A stretch of 50,501 nucleotides of DNA from Chara braunii (taxonomy: Eukaryota; Streptophyta; Charophyceae; Charales; Characeae). Of the stretch, positions 41,352-50,501 are shown piece after piece. The DNA is taken from positions 590,391 to 640,891 of the forward strand of contig BFEA01000135.1 of assembly GCA_003427395.1 (NCBI GenBank). Direction: 5' to 3'. Made by a program: the position numbers and the translations under genes. How positions within the stretch are numbered: position 1 is the first letter of the stretch; each line of letters opens with the position of its first letter. Below the pieces are notes generated by a model. The model saw only the letters and a list, made by a program, of their open reading frames with translations, was not told the origin of the DNA and did no database searches.

Positions 41352-41408
41352 AGCTCCGTTCTATTCGTGGGGAGCAGCACTTTGTTGGGAACCGGGCCCA
41401 ACGTCCCT
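41352..41408 (-). mobile_element. Structured 3' tail of LINE-2
   Basis: Minus strand AAGGGACGTTGGGCCCGG, TTCCCAAC, AAAGTGCTGCTCCCCACG, AATAGAACGGAGC, then TGTTGTTTCTGT and poly-A. Hairpin 1 is GTTGGG/CCCAAC, a fully compensated change from GCTGGG/CCCAGC in other copies. It lies about 110 bases after the ORF2 stop (41523), which ties the dispersed tail elements to a LINE. Confidence 0.85.
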
Positions 41409-41522
41409 TATAAAATCAGTTGAGGCCGGGGTCCTCACAGTCTACCCGGGCTGCACATGGTAGACAGACAATCCTACCCTTGACCCTCTCAGCACCGGCT
41501 GTCTGATAGGAAAATAACTGAA

Positions 41523-43165
41523 CTAGGTCCGGGGGAGGTTGTCCCATAGCAACTCGGAATAGATAATTTTATCATTGTCAATCAGAGAAGCCCACTTGAG
41601 GAGCGATGACCATTTCTTATGGAAATGGTGTCTAGCTATTTCCTTGACCCCAAACCGTCGCTTAAAGGAAATCCATTCCGCCATAATATCCAATCTAATA
41701 GAGTGCTTAAACTGTGCGGTCAGAGACCGGATAGTGTGCTCAGTGCCTAAAAAACGTCTATCTCTTCTATCCAACCATAAAGACCAAAACACCCTGAGTC
41801 GAAAGCAAAGGGCAATCTTTCCGATTTGATGATCTCTAAACTGAGGATCCAGTCTCCCTGTGATGACGAAATCCTTGTTCCAGAACGCGGTGAAGCTGTA
41901 GGCTCCTGCCCACCAAGAGCTCATTGTGTCCCAGAAGCCCCTTGCTATGACACATTCCCACCATAGGTTTAACCAATCTTCCAGACATGGGTGAGTACAT
42001 GCATCACAGCGGGTAGAGATGTCCATTCCTCTCTCCGCGCACCATAGTGCTGTTGGGACGCAGGAATGGAGGTGCATCCATTGGAGACCCCCAACCTCTG
42101 TTTCGAGGGAGGAAGAAATGAGATGAATGAAAAACAAGAGCCATCTGGGGGACATAGGTTGCAGCTTCAGAGATGACAGGTGTTGTTGCCAGGTCAGTGT
42201 AAGCCCAGCCTGGAGGGAGTGCGCGTCCGACTGAATCGCATAACCCACTTGGGAAGATTAATCCTTGACAGGTACCTTTTTAGTTACACCTTCAGAATCA
42301 GTGATGGACCAGCCATACCTGCATACATCAGTTTTCCAATTCTTGAGGGGCAATGCATGCATGACGGCCCGGAATCCTGATACATCTTGTGGGTTTCGAC
42401 TCTGTTGAACCTTGATCTCCATCAAACCTGCCACCTCCATCTGGTGAGATTCCTTGGTTTGCCTTAAGATGGTATTCCGCATCGACCATTCTGAAGCTTC
42501 GAAAGTATTATCTTCGTTCACTTTGTCTATTCTGTAGAATGTGTCGTCCAAGGTATCCGATTTGAACCACTGTTGCTCCTGCACCATGAAACTTGTCTTC
42601 TGCAATGTGTCCACCCAGTGAGCCGGGATGGCCGTGATGATCTCCAACAGATAAGCTGGGGAATGTTGGAGGCCCGTAAGTTGAGGCTTGAGGTCGTCAA
42701 CATCTTTCCACTTCTTCGACCCGTCGCTCCACAAGTGGCGTATCAGCCATATGCCCCGCTGCATCCATTTGAGGCCAAAGTTTCCGGGTGCTTTCGCTAC
42801 AGAGAAGGGAAATCCAGCTGTGTTACGGATGGAGGGGTTCTCAAAGAGGGGGGTGTCAAGGATTTCCTGACGGGTACTGGGTTCCTCTAGGATCTGAGGG
42901 AGCATATTGCCCCATGCTTTCAGAATGCAGGACCATGTGGCAGTGTTAGTTCTGGAGGTGAAGGGGCGCATTAGAAGTGCCGACCAGACTGCGTCTGGGT
43001 CGGAAAAATTCCATTGCTTGGCCAGAGAGTGCTGAGCAAGAATGATCCAGGGCTGTTGTTCTACTGTGGTCAGTGCTCGCACTGGCCATTTTGCCAGAAA
43101 TGCTCAATTTTGCTTTTTCTGGGTCTAATATGCCCAATCCCACTGCGTTTCTTTTTTCTGTTATC
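41523..43165 (-). pseudogene. LINE-2 ORF2, C-terminal part with zinc-binding domain
   Basis: Continues ORF2 after a frameshift near 43165: VGLGILDPEKAKLSISGKMA, WNFSDPDAVWSALL and so on, then ARGFWDTMSSWWAGAY, with a metal-binding pattern CDACTHPCLEDWLNLWWEC (about 42010-41945) like the zinc-binding tail of plant LINEs. An in-frame TAA (42260-42258) splits it once. The stop at 41523 appears to be the natural end (LLWDNLPRT). Its role in L1 elements is nucleic-acid binding during integration. Confidence 0.8.
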
Positions 43166-43170
43166 TTTTT

Positions 43171-45453
43171 TCAACTCACTTTGCTGATGGCGGACTGTGC
43201 TTCGGAGTTTCCTTTCCATAGAAGTCTAGTTAAAAACCGTCTGATGTTGGTGAATGAATTAGGGGAGGGAGCTCTGATTGACAGAATGTACCATATCTTT
43301 GATGACACGAAGGTGTTGATAATGATTGCTCTTCCAATTAGAGACAAGAATTTTGTTTCGGACCAGGTGGCGCACGCATCTCTAATCCTGTTTTCCACGA
43401 TTGCGTTCTGTTCCTCCGTAGAGTTCCCGAAAGAGACCTGGATACCCAGGTATCTTTCCGGTTCCAATTCTGGTTTGACTGGAATGCCCAGATCATATGG
43501 TAGAGGTTGCCCGTTTGGGGTGAGGGCGACAGATTTCTGCCAGCTCACCCGCATTTCGGAAGCTGCTTCGTAGATGAACAAACAATGTTCCAGAGCAGCC
43601 AGTGAAGCAGGGGAATTGTCGGAGATAGCCAAGAGATCATCAGCAAGTGCCGATACTTTGATAGAGTAGGATGGAGTTAATTGGAGTCCAGAGTAGTCCG
43701 GGTGTTTTCTAATCATGTTTAGCACGACTTCAAGTTGAATAACGAAGAGGGAGGGGGCCGACGGACACCCCTGGCGCAGTGAACGGGAAACTTTGAAGGG
43801 TGAGGAGGGATGTCCGTTAACTAAGACTCTTCCAGATGATGCTCCGTAAAGGGCTTTGACCAGCTTACGGTAGTTTTGTCCGACCCCCACTCTTTCAAGG
43901 GTGGCCTGAACGAAGTCCCAGTTAACACGGTCGTATGCCTTCTGGAAGTCGATGAGAATTACTGTCTTGTTAAGGTTATGAGTTCTGATCCAATCGATCG
44001 ACTGGGAGATCGTCATCACGTTATCCAGTACTTGTCTGCCCGGTACAAAACCGGATTGGTCTGGAAGCACCAATTTAGTTAAGAGAGGTTTAATACGGCG
44101 AGAGAGAGTCTTAGCCAGAATCTTGCCATGAACATTCAGTAGAGAAATTGGTCTGTAATTTCTGACATCAGTTTTATCCCCCTTTTTGTAAAGAAGTGTG
44201 ATGATACCTTCTGCTGTGTGAGGGCCCAAAGGCTGCTCCATGAGGATCTGATTGAAAACTCGCAGCAAATCTGGTGCTAGAAGGTTCCAAAATTTCAGGT
44301 AAAATTCTACTGATAAGCCATCTGGCCCAGGGCATTTGCCTTTGGCCATGCTCTCAAGAGCAGCAGTAAGTTCAGTCCACGTTATTGGGCCTTCCAAGGA
44401 GGCTGACTCCATATCCGACAGGATACGATTGGCTGAATCCCATAGGGCATGCTCCAGGTGGGGGGGGATAATGGGGGAGTTCGGGGACTTTTCGGATGTC
44501 AATAGCTGTTCATAAAAAATCCTGACATACTCACATAAGGAATCAGAATCTTTTGCTGGAGGCTGAGAGGGGTCGGTGGGGTGAGTCAGTGTGGTAATAT
44601 TGGTAGGGCCACGGAGATGCTTGATGGTTGTTGCTGTCTTATTAGTTAGACGGTCCGTGTGCAGGATTTTATCGATCTGTCTATAAGATTCCCACAGGCT
44701 ATGGTGCTTTATCTGCATGTTTTGCCATTCTTGCAAGAGTCTAGATCTCTTTTTGTGGGCCACTGATTCAGAGAAAAAACAGTCTGTGGGTCTGTTTTCA
44801 ATTTGCTCAATCTTCCTTTTAATCTGGATCTCATCGTATTTTCTGTTTACCGCCTTGACACGAGAGATGAGGTTGAGCTGGTTGGAGATAAGGGACAGAC
44901 CCTTGTCCAACCAGAGGCCGTCATTATTGAAGATTTCCGTATTACCCCTCCATTCCTCCCATGATCTCCATATCCATTCTACTACTCCCGGATCTTCAAG
45001 GACATGAGAGCTCAGCCGGAAGAGGCCTTTGCCCCTTGAGATTTGAGTCCCCAGGTTAAGGCGCAGCCATACTGGCATATGATCGGACATAGGGTCTGTG
45101 GCCGTCTCAGCTTTATTGACCAGTTGCAGAGCGCTATCGTTTGACATAATAATATCTAGCCTTCTGCGTGTAAAAATGCCTTTCTCCGTTGGAATAGAGG
45201 AGACCCATGTGTAGACTTGTAAGTCCGGGTGCATAGAGCGGAATGGGTCGAAAAGACCATGATCAGTCATAAAGTCGTTGAGATCTGCCGATTCCCTGGG
45301 GTGTGAGAGTGGGGTTGTGGAGTCCAGTTCCTGATTTGGGACTGTGTTCCAGTCGCCCCCAATTAGCAGGTGGTCCGTGTTCGGAATTATGCTAGACAGG
45401 GACGTCAGGAAGGAAGACTTGAGATTATGGTCACACGGTACATACACAGACAT
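43171..45453 (-). pseudogene. LINE-2 ORF2, endonuclease C-terminal half and reverse transcriptase
   Basis: 760 codons open without a break. N-terminal: LLIGGDWNTVPN (GDWN metal-binding block of the APE-type endonuclease, about 45365) and MSDHMPVWL (the SDH catalytic histidine, about 45085). Reverse transcriptase: KCPGPDGLSVEFY, LLYKKGDKTDVRNYRPISLL, IDFQKAYDRVNW, RQGCPSAPSLF and the catalytic LADD (about 43645). Thumb region to FLTRLLWKGNSEAQSAISKV, where a frameshift follows. The first methionine (45453) is not the start: the same frame continues upstream past a single TAA (45471-45469). Confidence 0.92.
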
Positions 45454-45468
45454 AAAGCACCAAGCTGA

Positions 45469-45853
45469 TTATTTATGTCCATGGTGGTCCAACACCAGTG
45501 TCCCAATGGGTCTGTTCTGGAATCCTTGATGCAAGATAAGAGTTTTTTTATGGATCAAGATTCCCGTGCCTCCCCTGGTGCCTTGAGCAGGGGCCCAGGT
45601 CTGTGGGCCGTTCCACCAGGCTGGCATAGAGGCTAGACGTTCCTCTGAGAGTTTGGTCTCCTGTAGCATTGTGACAGATATCCTGTGGGAGCGAACCCAC
45701 GATTTGAGACGAGAGCGTTTGTGCTTGCCCTTAGCATCTATCAGTCCCCGAACGTTCCATGAGGCTACGGATAGCCTATCGTCTATTCGTCGCCTCCGAC
45801 TGCGGCCCGTGTTGGATAGGCGCAGGGAGGGGCCCTGGGTTGTCCATTAGACT
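45469..45853 (-). pseudogene. LINE-2 ORF2, N-terminal endonuclease segment
   Basis: SVASWNVRGLIDAKGK (about 45775-45730) and SVTMLQETKLSEE (about 45675-45640) are the first two motifs of the APE-like endonuclease that nicks target DNA. GTGILIHKK follows. The frame ends LDHHGHK-stop and resumes in frame at 45453. Upstream, a different frame (45776-46144) runs to the ORF1 region and may be the displaced start of ORF2. Confidence 0.85.
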
Positions 45854-46305
45854 AGAGACACCCCAGGGAAGCTTCGCTGATTCCGGAATATATCTGGAAA
45901 AAACTGATCGTTCTCTTGGGATGTGTTCGTCTAATTCGGCAATGATGTCCCCTTTGATTCCATCTCCCAGTGAAGGGTAGAATCGCTCTTTCGTGTTGTT
46001 CTGTTTGAACCAGGCCATTGGGGCCCAGAACAAACCTCTGTCCACCACGGCCGGATCTGTACCGGGGCCTGTGCCGCCTCCAGGCACATGCTGAGAATAG
46101 GATGCAGTTTCCCAGAGTGCCCTTTCGTGTATACAGATGAACACGGCATGGATGGGACCGGTCTTACGAAATAGCGTTTGTCCAGAGTCCTTCTCGCTGA
46201 GAAGAGAAATTCGATGGGGTGGGGGAAAGTGTTAGAAGTGACTGAGGGAAGAAAGAGTTTGTTGTTATCGTTCTGTTGAAGCAGAAGGAGGGTGGTCTGG
46301 TTTGA

Positions 46306-47818
46306 CTATTTAAAAATCAATGGGGCCATTACATACGGTGCCTCCTGCTGGGCTGTTGGTGTGACCGGGCCCAGGAGGGCTGGGGTTTGAAAGGAGTGAG
46401 GGGGCATACCCCCCGTTTTGTCTTTCGCACCCATGGGGACTGTGTCCTGTTGGTTGTCCCGTGTCTGATCCGTTCTGGGTACAGTGCTCTTGTCTGAGAG
46501 TGGACCTTGTTTCCTGGTACCGCTATCTGATGCTGATGCCTGCTCAGTTGTGGGGATGTAGAAACCTGCTGTGAAGCAGGCTCCTCCAGCGTTTCCAAAC
46601 CCGGAAGAGGTGGATCCATTACCGGATGGGCGAACGGGGCGCCAAGTCATCTTCCCGGTAGGAGTTGGTTGGAAACCTTGAGGACCGTGCAGGCTGGGGT
46701 CGCTAGCCCCGGGACGGAAAGATTGGGGCCCAGGATGCGGTCTGAGGAAACCGTTGTTTTGATTCCACTTTGGTTGATTCTTCCTGCCCATCAAGTGTTG
46801 CATCCCCTTGTCCTTGAGGGCAAACTCATCCCGATAGTTTTTCCTTGCCCCCAGTGGGGTGAACAGTTGAGGTTGCATGCGGAAACTTGATTGGATATGG
46901 TGTGGGCCTGAGTTGGCTTTACGCTGTCTGTTCCCCTCTTCTGATCTGCACTATTCGGTCGAGTGACCGTATCTGTCACAGATGTCACAGAAAGGACAAT
47001 CGTCCGGTCTGTGACCATGTCTGCTGCACTGAGAGCACCAGGGGGTGTTTGAGTTGATTAGATCAACCATAAGGTAATCTGAACCGGTCCAAATCTTGAG
47101 GCGTGGATGGAAGCTTTCCTCCACATTGGGGTGAAGTTGATACTTCAGATTCCCCAGTTTGGGGTCTTCCGGGTCGCTGATGGGATCGAATTCCATTATT
47201 ACTTTACCCATTGTTGCTTCCCAGGCAGTCTTAATAAACAGTGAGCCGGCAATGGGGAAACGCATAGCCATGACCCAGTAAATGTTTCTTTTATTTTCTT
47301 CTCTTTTCGTTTGCCATTCGGCCTTGGGGAGCCAGGGGCGAAAGAAAACAAAGTGCCATTTATTCCCTTCTTTGAATTTCATTTCTTTCTTAGTTTGCAA
47401 TAACCATTCCACGACTTTCATATTTTTCCCCACATATGTCATCTGACCACGGCCTTCCATGTGTGTTGTGCCTTTCTGAGATTGGAGTTCGTCTTCAGTC
47501 AGTACTGATTCTTCCAGGTAGCGAATCAAGTCCACTTTTTTTATCGTTGGACCGGTTTTTGGTCTCCCCCTGAAAAACGATAGCCACTGTCATCTTCTTA
47601 AGAAATTCGTTCTGGACTCTCTGCAAGTTTTCTGAAGGGCGGACCTCGATGCAATCTTCCTCTTCGTTGATTTTTGTTTCGACATACGCAGAAACATCTT
47701 GAGATATATTATCTATGTACCATCCTTTCATCATGCCTTGTAATTTCAGAGATTCCTCACTGGTGGGGTCAGCTCCGGTTGAGGTGCCGAGGGCCTGCTC
47801 AGGTTCCATTGTTGCCAC
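46306..47818 (-). pseudogene. LINE-2 ORF1 (gag-like RNA-binding protein) with two zinc knuckles
   Basis: Starts MATMEPEQALGTS at 47818. Resembles the DUF4283-type/zinc-knuckle ORF1 of plant L1s: WVMAMRFPIAGSLF and YLMVDLINSNTPWCSQC. Two knuckles of the form Cx2Cx4Hx4C lie at about 47035-46948: CSQCSRHGHRPDDC is intact. The second, CDICDRYGHSTE-stop-C, has TAG (46953-46951) at its last variable position, and the frame then stays open to 46306. A +1 frameshift lies in a run of seven A at about 47540. Removing one A would join the two frames. The C-terminal third is Pro/Gly/Gln-rich and low complexity. Confidence 0.8.
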
Positions 47819-48145
47819 AACAGTTGTTGTGTGCGCGATAGTGGGTTAACAGTGTCATGGCTGAGGAGGGAGGAGGATCGATTGTATTGGTATGTCGGTT
47901 TATCGTGGGGTCAGTGTCAGGGAAGGGGAGCAACTCGAGGGATAGTTTGGGGGTTGAAAGGTAGGACGGGGTTGAGTACAGTGGCGGGACGGCGTGCAGG
48001 ATGGGTGAGTGGAGTAGAGCGAGTAAGCGGAAGGGTTAGCTGGGAGTGTGTTTATCGAGAGACTGAGATGTGTCGTGTTGAGGTGAATATGTGAGTGTGG
48101 GGCGCGGGGCTGGGGGCGGCTAGAAGAACAGGGGAAAAGACAAAA

Positions 48146-48970
48146 ACCTATTAGATTAAGACGCAGGGGTCTGGACGGGATGGGCCGCGGGGAGAACTGA
48201 GGGGAGAACTGATCTAGGGGTGAGTGTATCGGGTTGGAAATGTGGTGTTGGGTGGCACCGGCCAGAGGGTTGCGAGAGAAAACAAAAAATCTATTATATG
48301 GAAAAGTTAGGAACTTAGGATGCGGGGGTCTGGATGGGATAGGCCACGGGGAGAAACGATCGAGGAATGACTGTACCGGGTTGGAATATGTGGTCTTGGG
48401 TGGTACCGGCCAGAGGGTCGGGAGAAAAAAATAAGAAATCTATTATATGGAAAAGTTAGGAACTTAGGGTGCGAGGGTCTGGACGGGATAGGCCGCGGGG
48501 AGAAACGATCGAGGGATGAGTGTATCGGGTTGGAATATGTGATCTTGGGTGGTAGCGGACTGTGGGACAGGGGAGAGGACACGAGACCTATTATGCGGAA
48601 AAGTTAGGGAATTGGAGTGCGGGGGTCTGAACTGGATGGGGCGTGGGAAGGAGGGGGTCCAGGGTTGAGTGTACCTGACTGGGATGCGTGGAGATGGGGG
48701 GTAAGTCGGGCGCCTTATGGGGAGGGGGGGGGCGCTGACGATCGGGGGAGAACAGGCATGAACAGGTCTGACATTCGGTAATAAAGACAAAAGGGCTATT
48801 ACATGAAAGCGATAAGAACTTGGGGGAGCGATTCTGTAGTGACGGGTTCGGGGGAAAAGTGGGGTTCCATGGGAGAGAAGTGTAGGCACGAATTCCTAGG
48901 TTGGGGAAGGTTGTACCCGGGTAACCTAGGTATTTGTTGGACAGGACGAGGGGGAGAGCTATTGCGCGGA
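48146..48970 (-). repeat. ~148-bp tandem monomers in the LINE-2 5' UTR
   Basis: GAAAAGTTAGGAACTTAG begins units at 48301, 48450 and 48598 (spacing 149 and 148). A partial unit precedes them (about 48156-48300) and one or two stretched, decayed units follow (from about 48800). Each holds GGGGGTCTGGAYGGGATRGG, CGGGTTGGAATATGTG and CTATTATATGG. On the LINE strand the last is CCATATAATAG, a possible TATA-like box. Since ORF1 starts downstream at 47818, the array sits where a LINE promoter would be. Confidence 0.8.
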
Positions 48971-49290
48971 GACGGATAAGGGGGGTCGAGGGGTAGATCC
49001 TGGGACAAGACCAGGAGGGGGGGGAGGGGAGATCGTAGTGTTGGTGTGGGGGGTAAGCGTGAGATGAGGCGGAAGAGGGCGGGAAGTGAGGACCTAATCG
49101 GACCCCGGTCTTACTCTGAAACAAGATGCCAATTTGCGCGAGTCTCACCCGGAAGAAGCATCGCCGGAAACGGAGTCTCCTCTTCAGTCTGATCGATGTT
49201 GGAGAGTGAAGTACTGCTGCCCAATGTCTTCGGAGGACAAGCTGGAAGGTCATTTTCCAAAAACAGTCTTGCAATGATGAATTTCCTTGG

Positions 49291-49761
49291 AGGAAAAAAC
49301 GAGAAAAAGTTACTTCGCTATATCCCCTTCGGAGAGAAAAATGGTTGGACGCATGTAGCGGAACGCTCGACGTGAGCGTTACGCTGCTAAGTCTGGGTAG
49401 TTCTGGGTAACTGAAAAGGTGGATCGTGCTGGGGAAGGCGGTCTCCTAGGGTGCCAGCTTCCACGCGAAGAGAGAGGCTCGCGGTGGAAATTTGCCGAAA
49501 AACCCTAATTACCTCCACTCATCAGAGGAGGTTGGATAGCTATGGTGAAATTGACCATAGTTGCCAGCCATGATGACAGCGCAGGCGAGCGAGCGCCGCA
49601 GAAGTCGCGTGCCGAAACCTTCCCTCGCCCCGGATTTTTCTTTTGTCTCTCTTTTCCATATGCTCACGGGTTGTGTGTGTGTGTTGTGTGTGGGGCGGGG
49701 GGGGGGGGTCCATCCTGGGTCAGCAGCTCGGGTGACCCAGACTAGATATTTACCCACTGGA
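49291..49761. other. No recognisable gene; GT/G-rich simple sequence
   Basis: (GT)n and poly-G at 49671-49709. An inverted repeat GGTTGGATAGCTATGGT / ACCATAGTTGCCAGCC-like sequence is at 49529-49570. Confidence 0.4.
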
Positions 49762-50170
49762 CAGCACTGTAAATGTATCTGAGGCTGACAGTGCTCGGAA
49801 TATATTCAAAACGTTCGAATAGTCCAAATGCACATGGTCCATAAAGTAGGCCAGATACGTATCAAATGGTGAGTAGCGGTGTGAGGCCTTGCTCCACTGC
49901 ACAACATTCAATGTATCTGCGGCTGGCATGGTCGTAATAAATTCAAAATGCGCAAACAGTTCAAATGCACATGGTCCATAAAGCAGTCCAGATACGTAGC
50001 CATTGGTGAGTAGTGGAGTGAGCCCTTGCTCCACTGCACAATATTCTAAATGAATCTGCAGTTGAGAGTGGTCATGATACATGCAAATGTTTGAACAGTC
50101 AAAATGCACATGGTCGATAAAGCAGTTCAGATACGTAAACAGTCACTGTGGTGAATAGTGGAGTGAGACC
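49762..50170. repeat. ~138-bp tandem repeat, three units
   Basis: CACATGGTCCATAAAG falls at 49831, 49968 and (CACATGGTCGATAAAG) 50107, spacing 137 and 139. Each unit also has CCAGATACGTA, GGTGAGTAG and TTGCTCCACTGCACAA blocks. Units are 80-90 percent alike by eye. Confidence 0.9.
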
Positions 50171-50289
50171 CTACGAGGCAGTCTAAGGAGAAAGGAGGAA
50201 AGGTGGAAGGGCTGGCCGGGACCCCTGGATCAGGGCCACTTGAAGGGGGAGGTACCTGGGGCGACCTCACAGTAGCAAAGAGGGTTGGA

Positions 50290-50385
50290 TTAAGTGCCTG
50301 AATCTGGATGTGTTGTATGTAGAGATGCAGAAAAACAGATCGGTCGCCATTTTCTGCACCTCTCCACAAACACGTCCAGATTCAG
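50290..50385. mobile_element. Foldback element, ~95 bp
   Basis: CCTGAATCTGGATGTG and GCAGAAAAACAG pair with TTTTCTGCACC and CACGTCCAGATTCAGG. TTAA flanks lie at 50289 and 50390 within a few bases. A diverged copy is at 13408-13490. Confidence 0.65.
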
Positions 50386-50501
50386 GGTTAAATCCCATCC
50401 TCTCTGTTGTGGCTGAACTCAAAAGAGTCACTGGAACAGTGCTATGGCTCCTCCTTACTTTTTCTCTGAGCTGGTAAACCGCATCTCTGATGCGGAGGGC
50501 C

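Larger units (their letters stand above)
41316..49290 (-). mobile_element. LINE-2: near full-length L1-type retrotransposon
   Basis: On the minus strand the order is: tandem-repeat 5' UTR (about 48970-48146), leader to 47819, ORF1 (47818-46306), spacer, ORF2 (about 45853-41523), ~110-base 3' UTR, structured tail (41408-41352) and poly-A (41340-41316). This is the plant L1 plan. The 5' limit near 49290 is uncertain: no target-site duplication was found by eye. Point stops and two frameshifts mean this copy is not active as written. Confidence 0.85.

Noticed and set aside
48146-50170. CRISPR-like array
   Set aside because: The repeat units are 138-149 bp with no constant short repeat and unique spacers, and the DNA is eukaryotic.

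Overview
This is nuclear DNA from a eukaryote with a large, repeat-choked genome, most likely a streptophyte green alga of the charophyte (Chara-like) grade. The support is organelle DNA inserted in the window: mitochondrial shards that include rpl14 and rps2 (as far as I recall, rpl14 is absent from land-plant mitochondrial genomes but present in charophyte ones) and a plastid ndhD piece. The taxon is an inference. I recognise no intact host protein-coding gene. The window is retrotransposons, short retroposons, MITEs, satellites, organelle insertions and some clear assembly artefacts.

Layout. 1-7.3 kb: foldback elements, microsatellites, two families of dispersed repeats, a 97-bp Harbinger-like MITE. 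7.3-10.75 kb: a split tRNA-derived SINE, then LINE-1 (my numbering), a reverse-transcriptase reading frame kept in one frame but cut by seven stop codons. It ends at a Nextera mate-pair junction adapter (10753-10790), followed by a 582-bp exact copy of 1386-1967. 11.4-13.9 kb: anonymous DNA, a gap and a MITE. 13.9-18.1 kb: LINE-3, a 3' LINE fragment carrying four later insertions, each with its own target-site signature, plus a second adapter. 19.4-24.26 kb and 28.28-30.7 kb: a scrambled mosaic of mitochondrial gene shards (rps12, rps2, ccmFc, nad4, nad5, nad7, cox1, cox3, atp4, rpl2, rpl14, trnG, rRNAs, intron pieces) plus plastid ndhD. The two blocks are separated by nuclear sequence and share an exact 572-bp segment at a scaffold gap. 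30.7-35 kb: anonymous GC- and purine-rich DNA with a 61-base poly-G run. 35-39 kb: LINE-4 fragment, a long CAA tract, a gap, CT/GT/TATC microsatellites. 39.4-40.4 kb: a cluster of TTAA-flanked MITEs. 40.8-41.3 kb: a nearly full tRNA-derived SINE with poly-A. 41.3-49 kb: LINE-2 on the minus strand, almost full length: tandem-repeat 5' UTR, ORF1 with zinc knuckles, ORF2 with endonuclease, reverse transcriptase and C-terminal zinc finger, and a structured 3' tail. 49.7-50.4 kb: a 138-bp tandem repeat and a foldback.

The most interesting signal is the 3' tail of LINE-2. A ~55-base sequence able to form two small hairpins, with compensatory base changes between copies, recurs about 16 times in the window, usually next to poly-A. 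It lies at the 3' end of two different LINEs and of many short elements. This looks like a tail recognised by the LINE reverse transcriptase and shared with non-autonomous retroposons. Three longer copies add a third hairpin.
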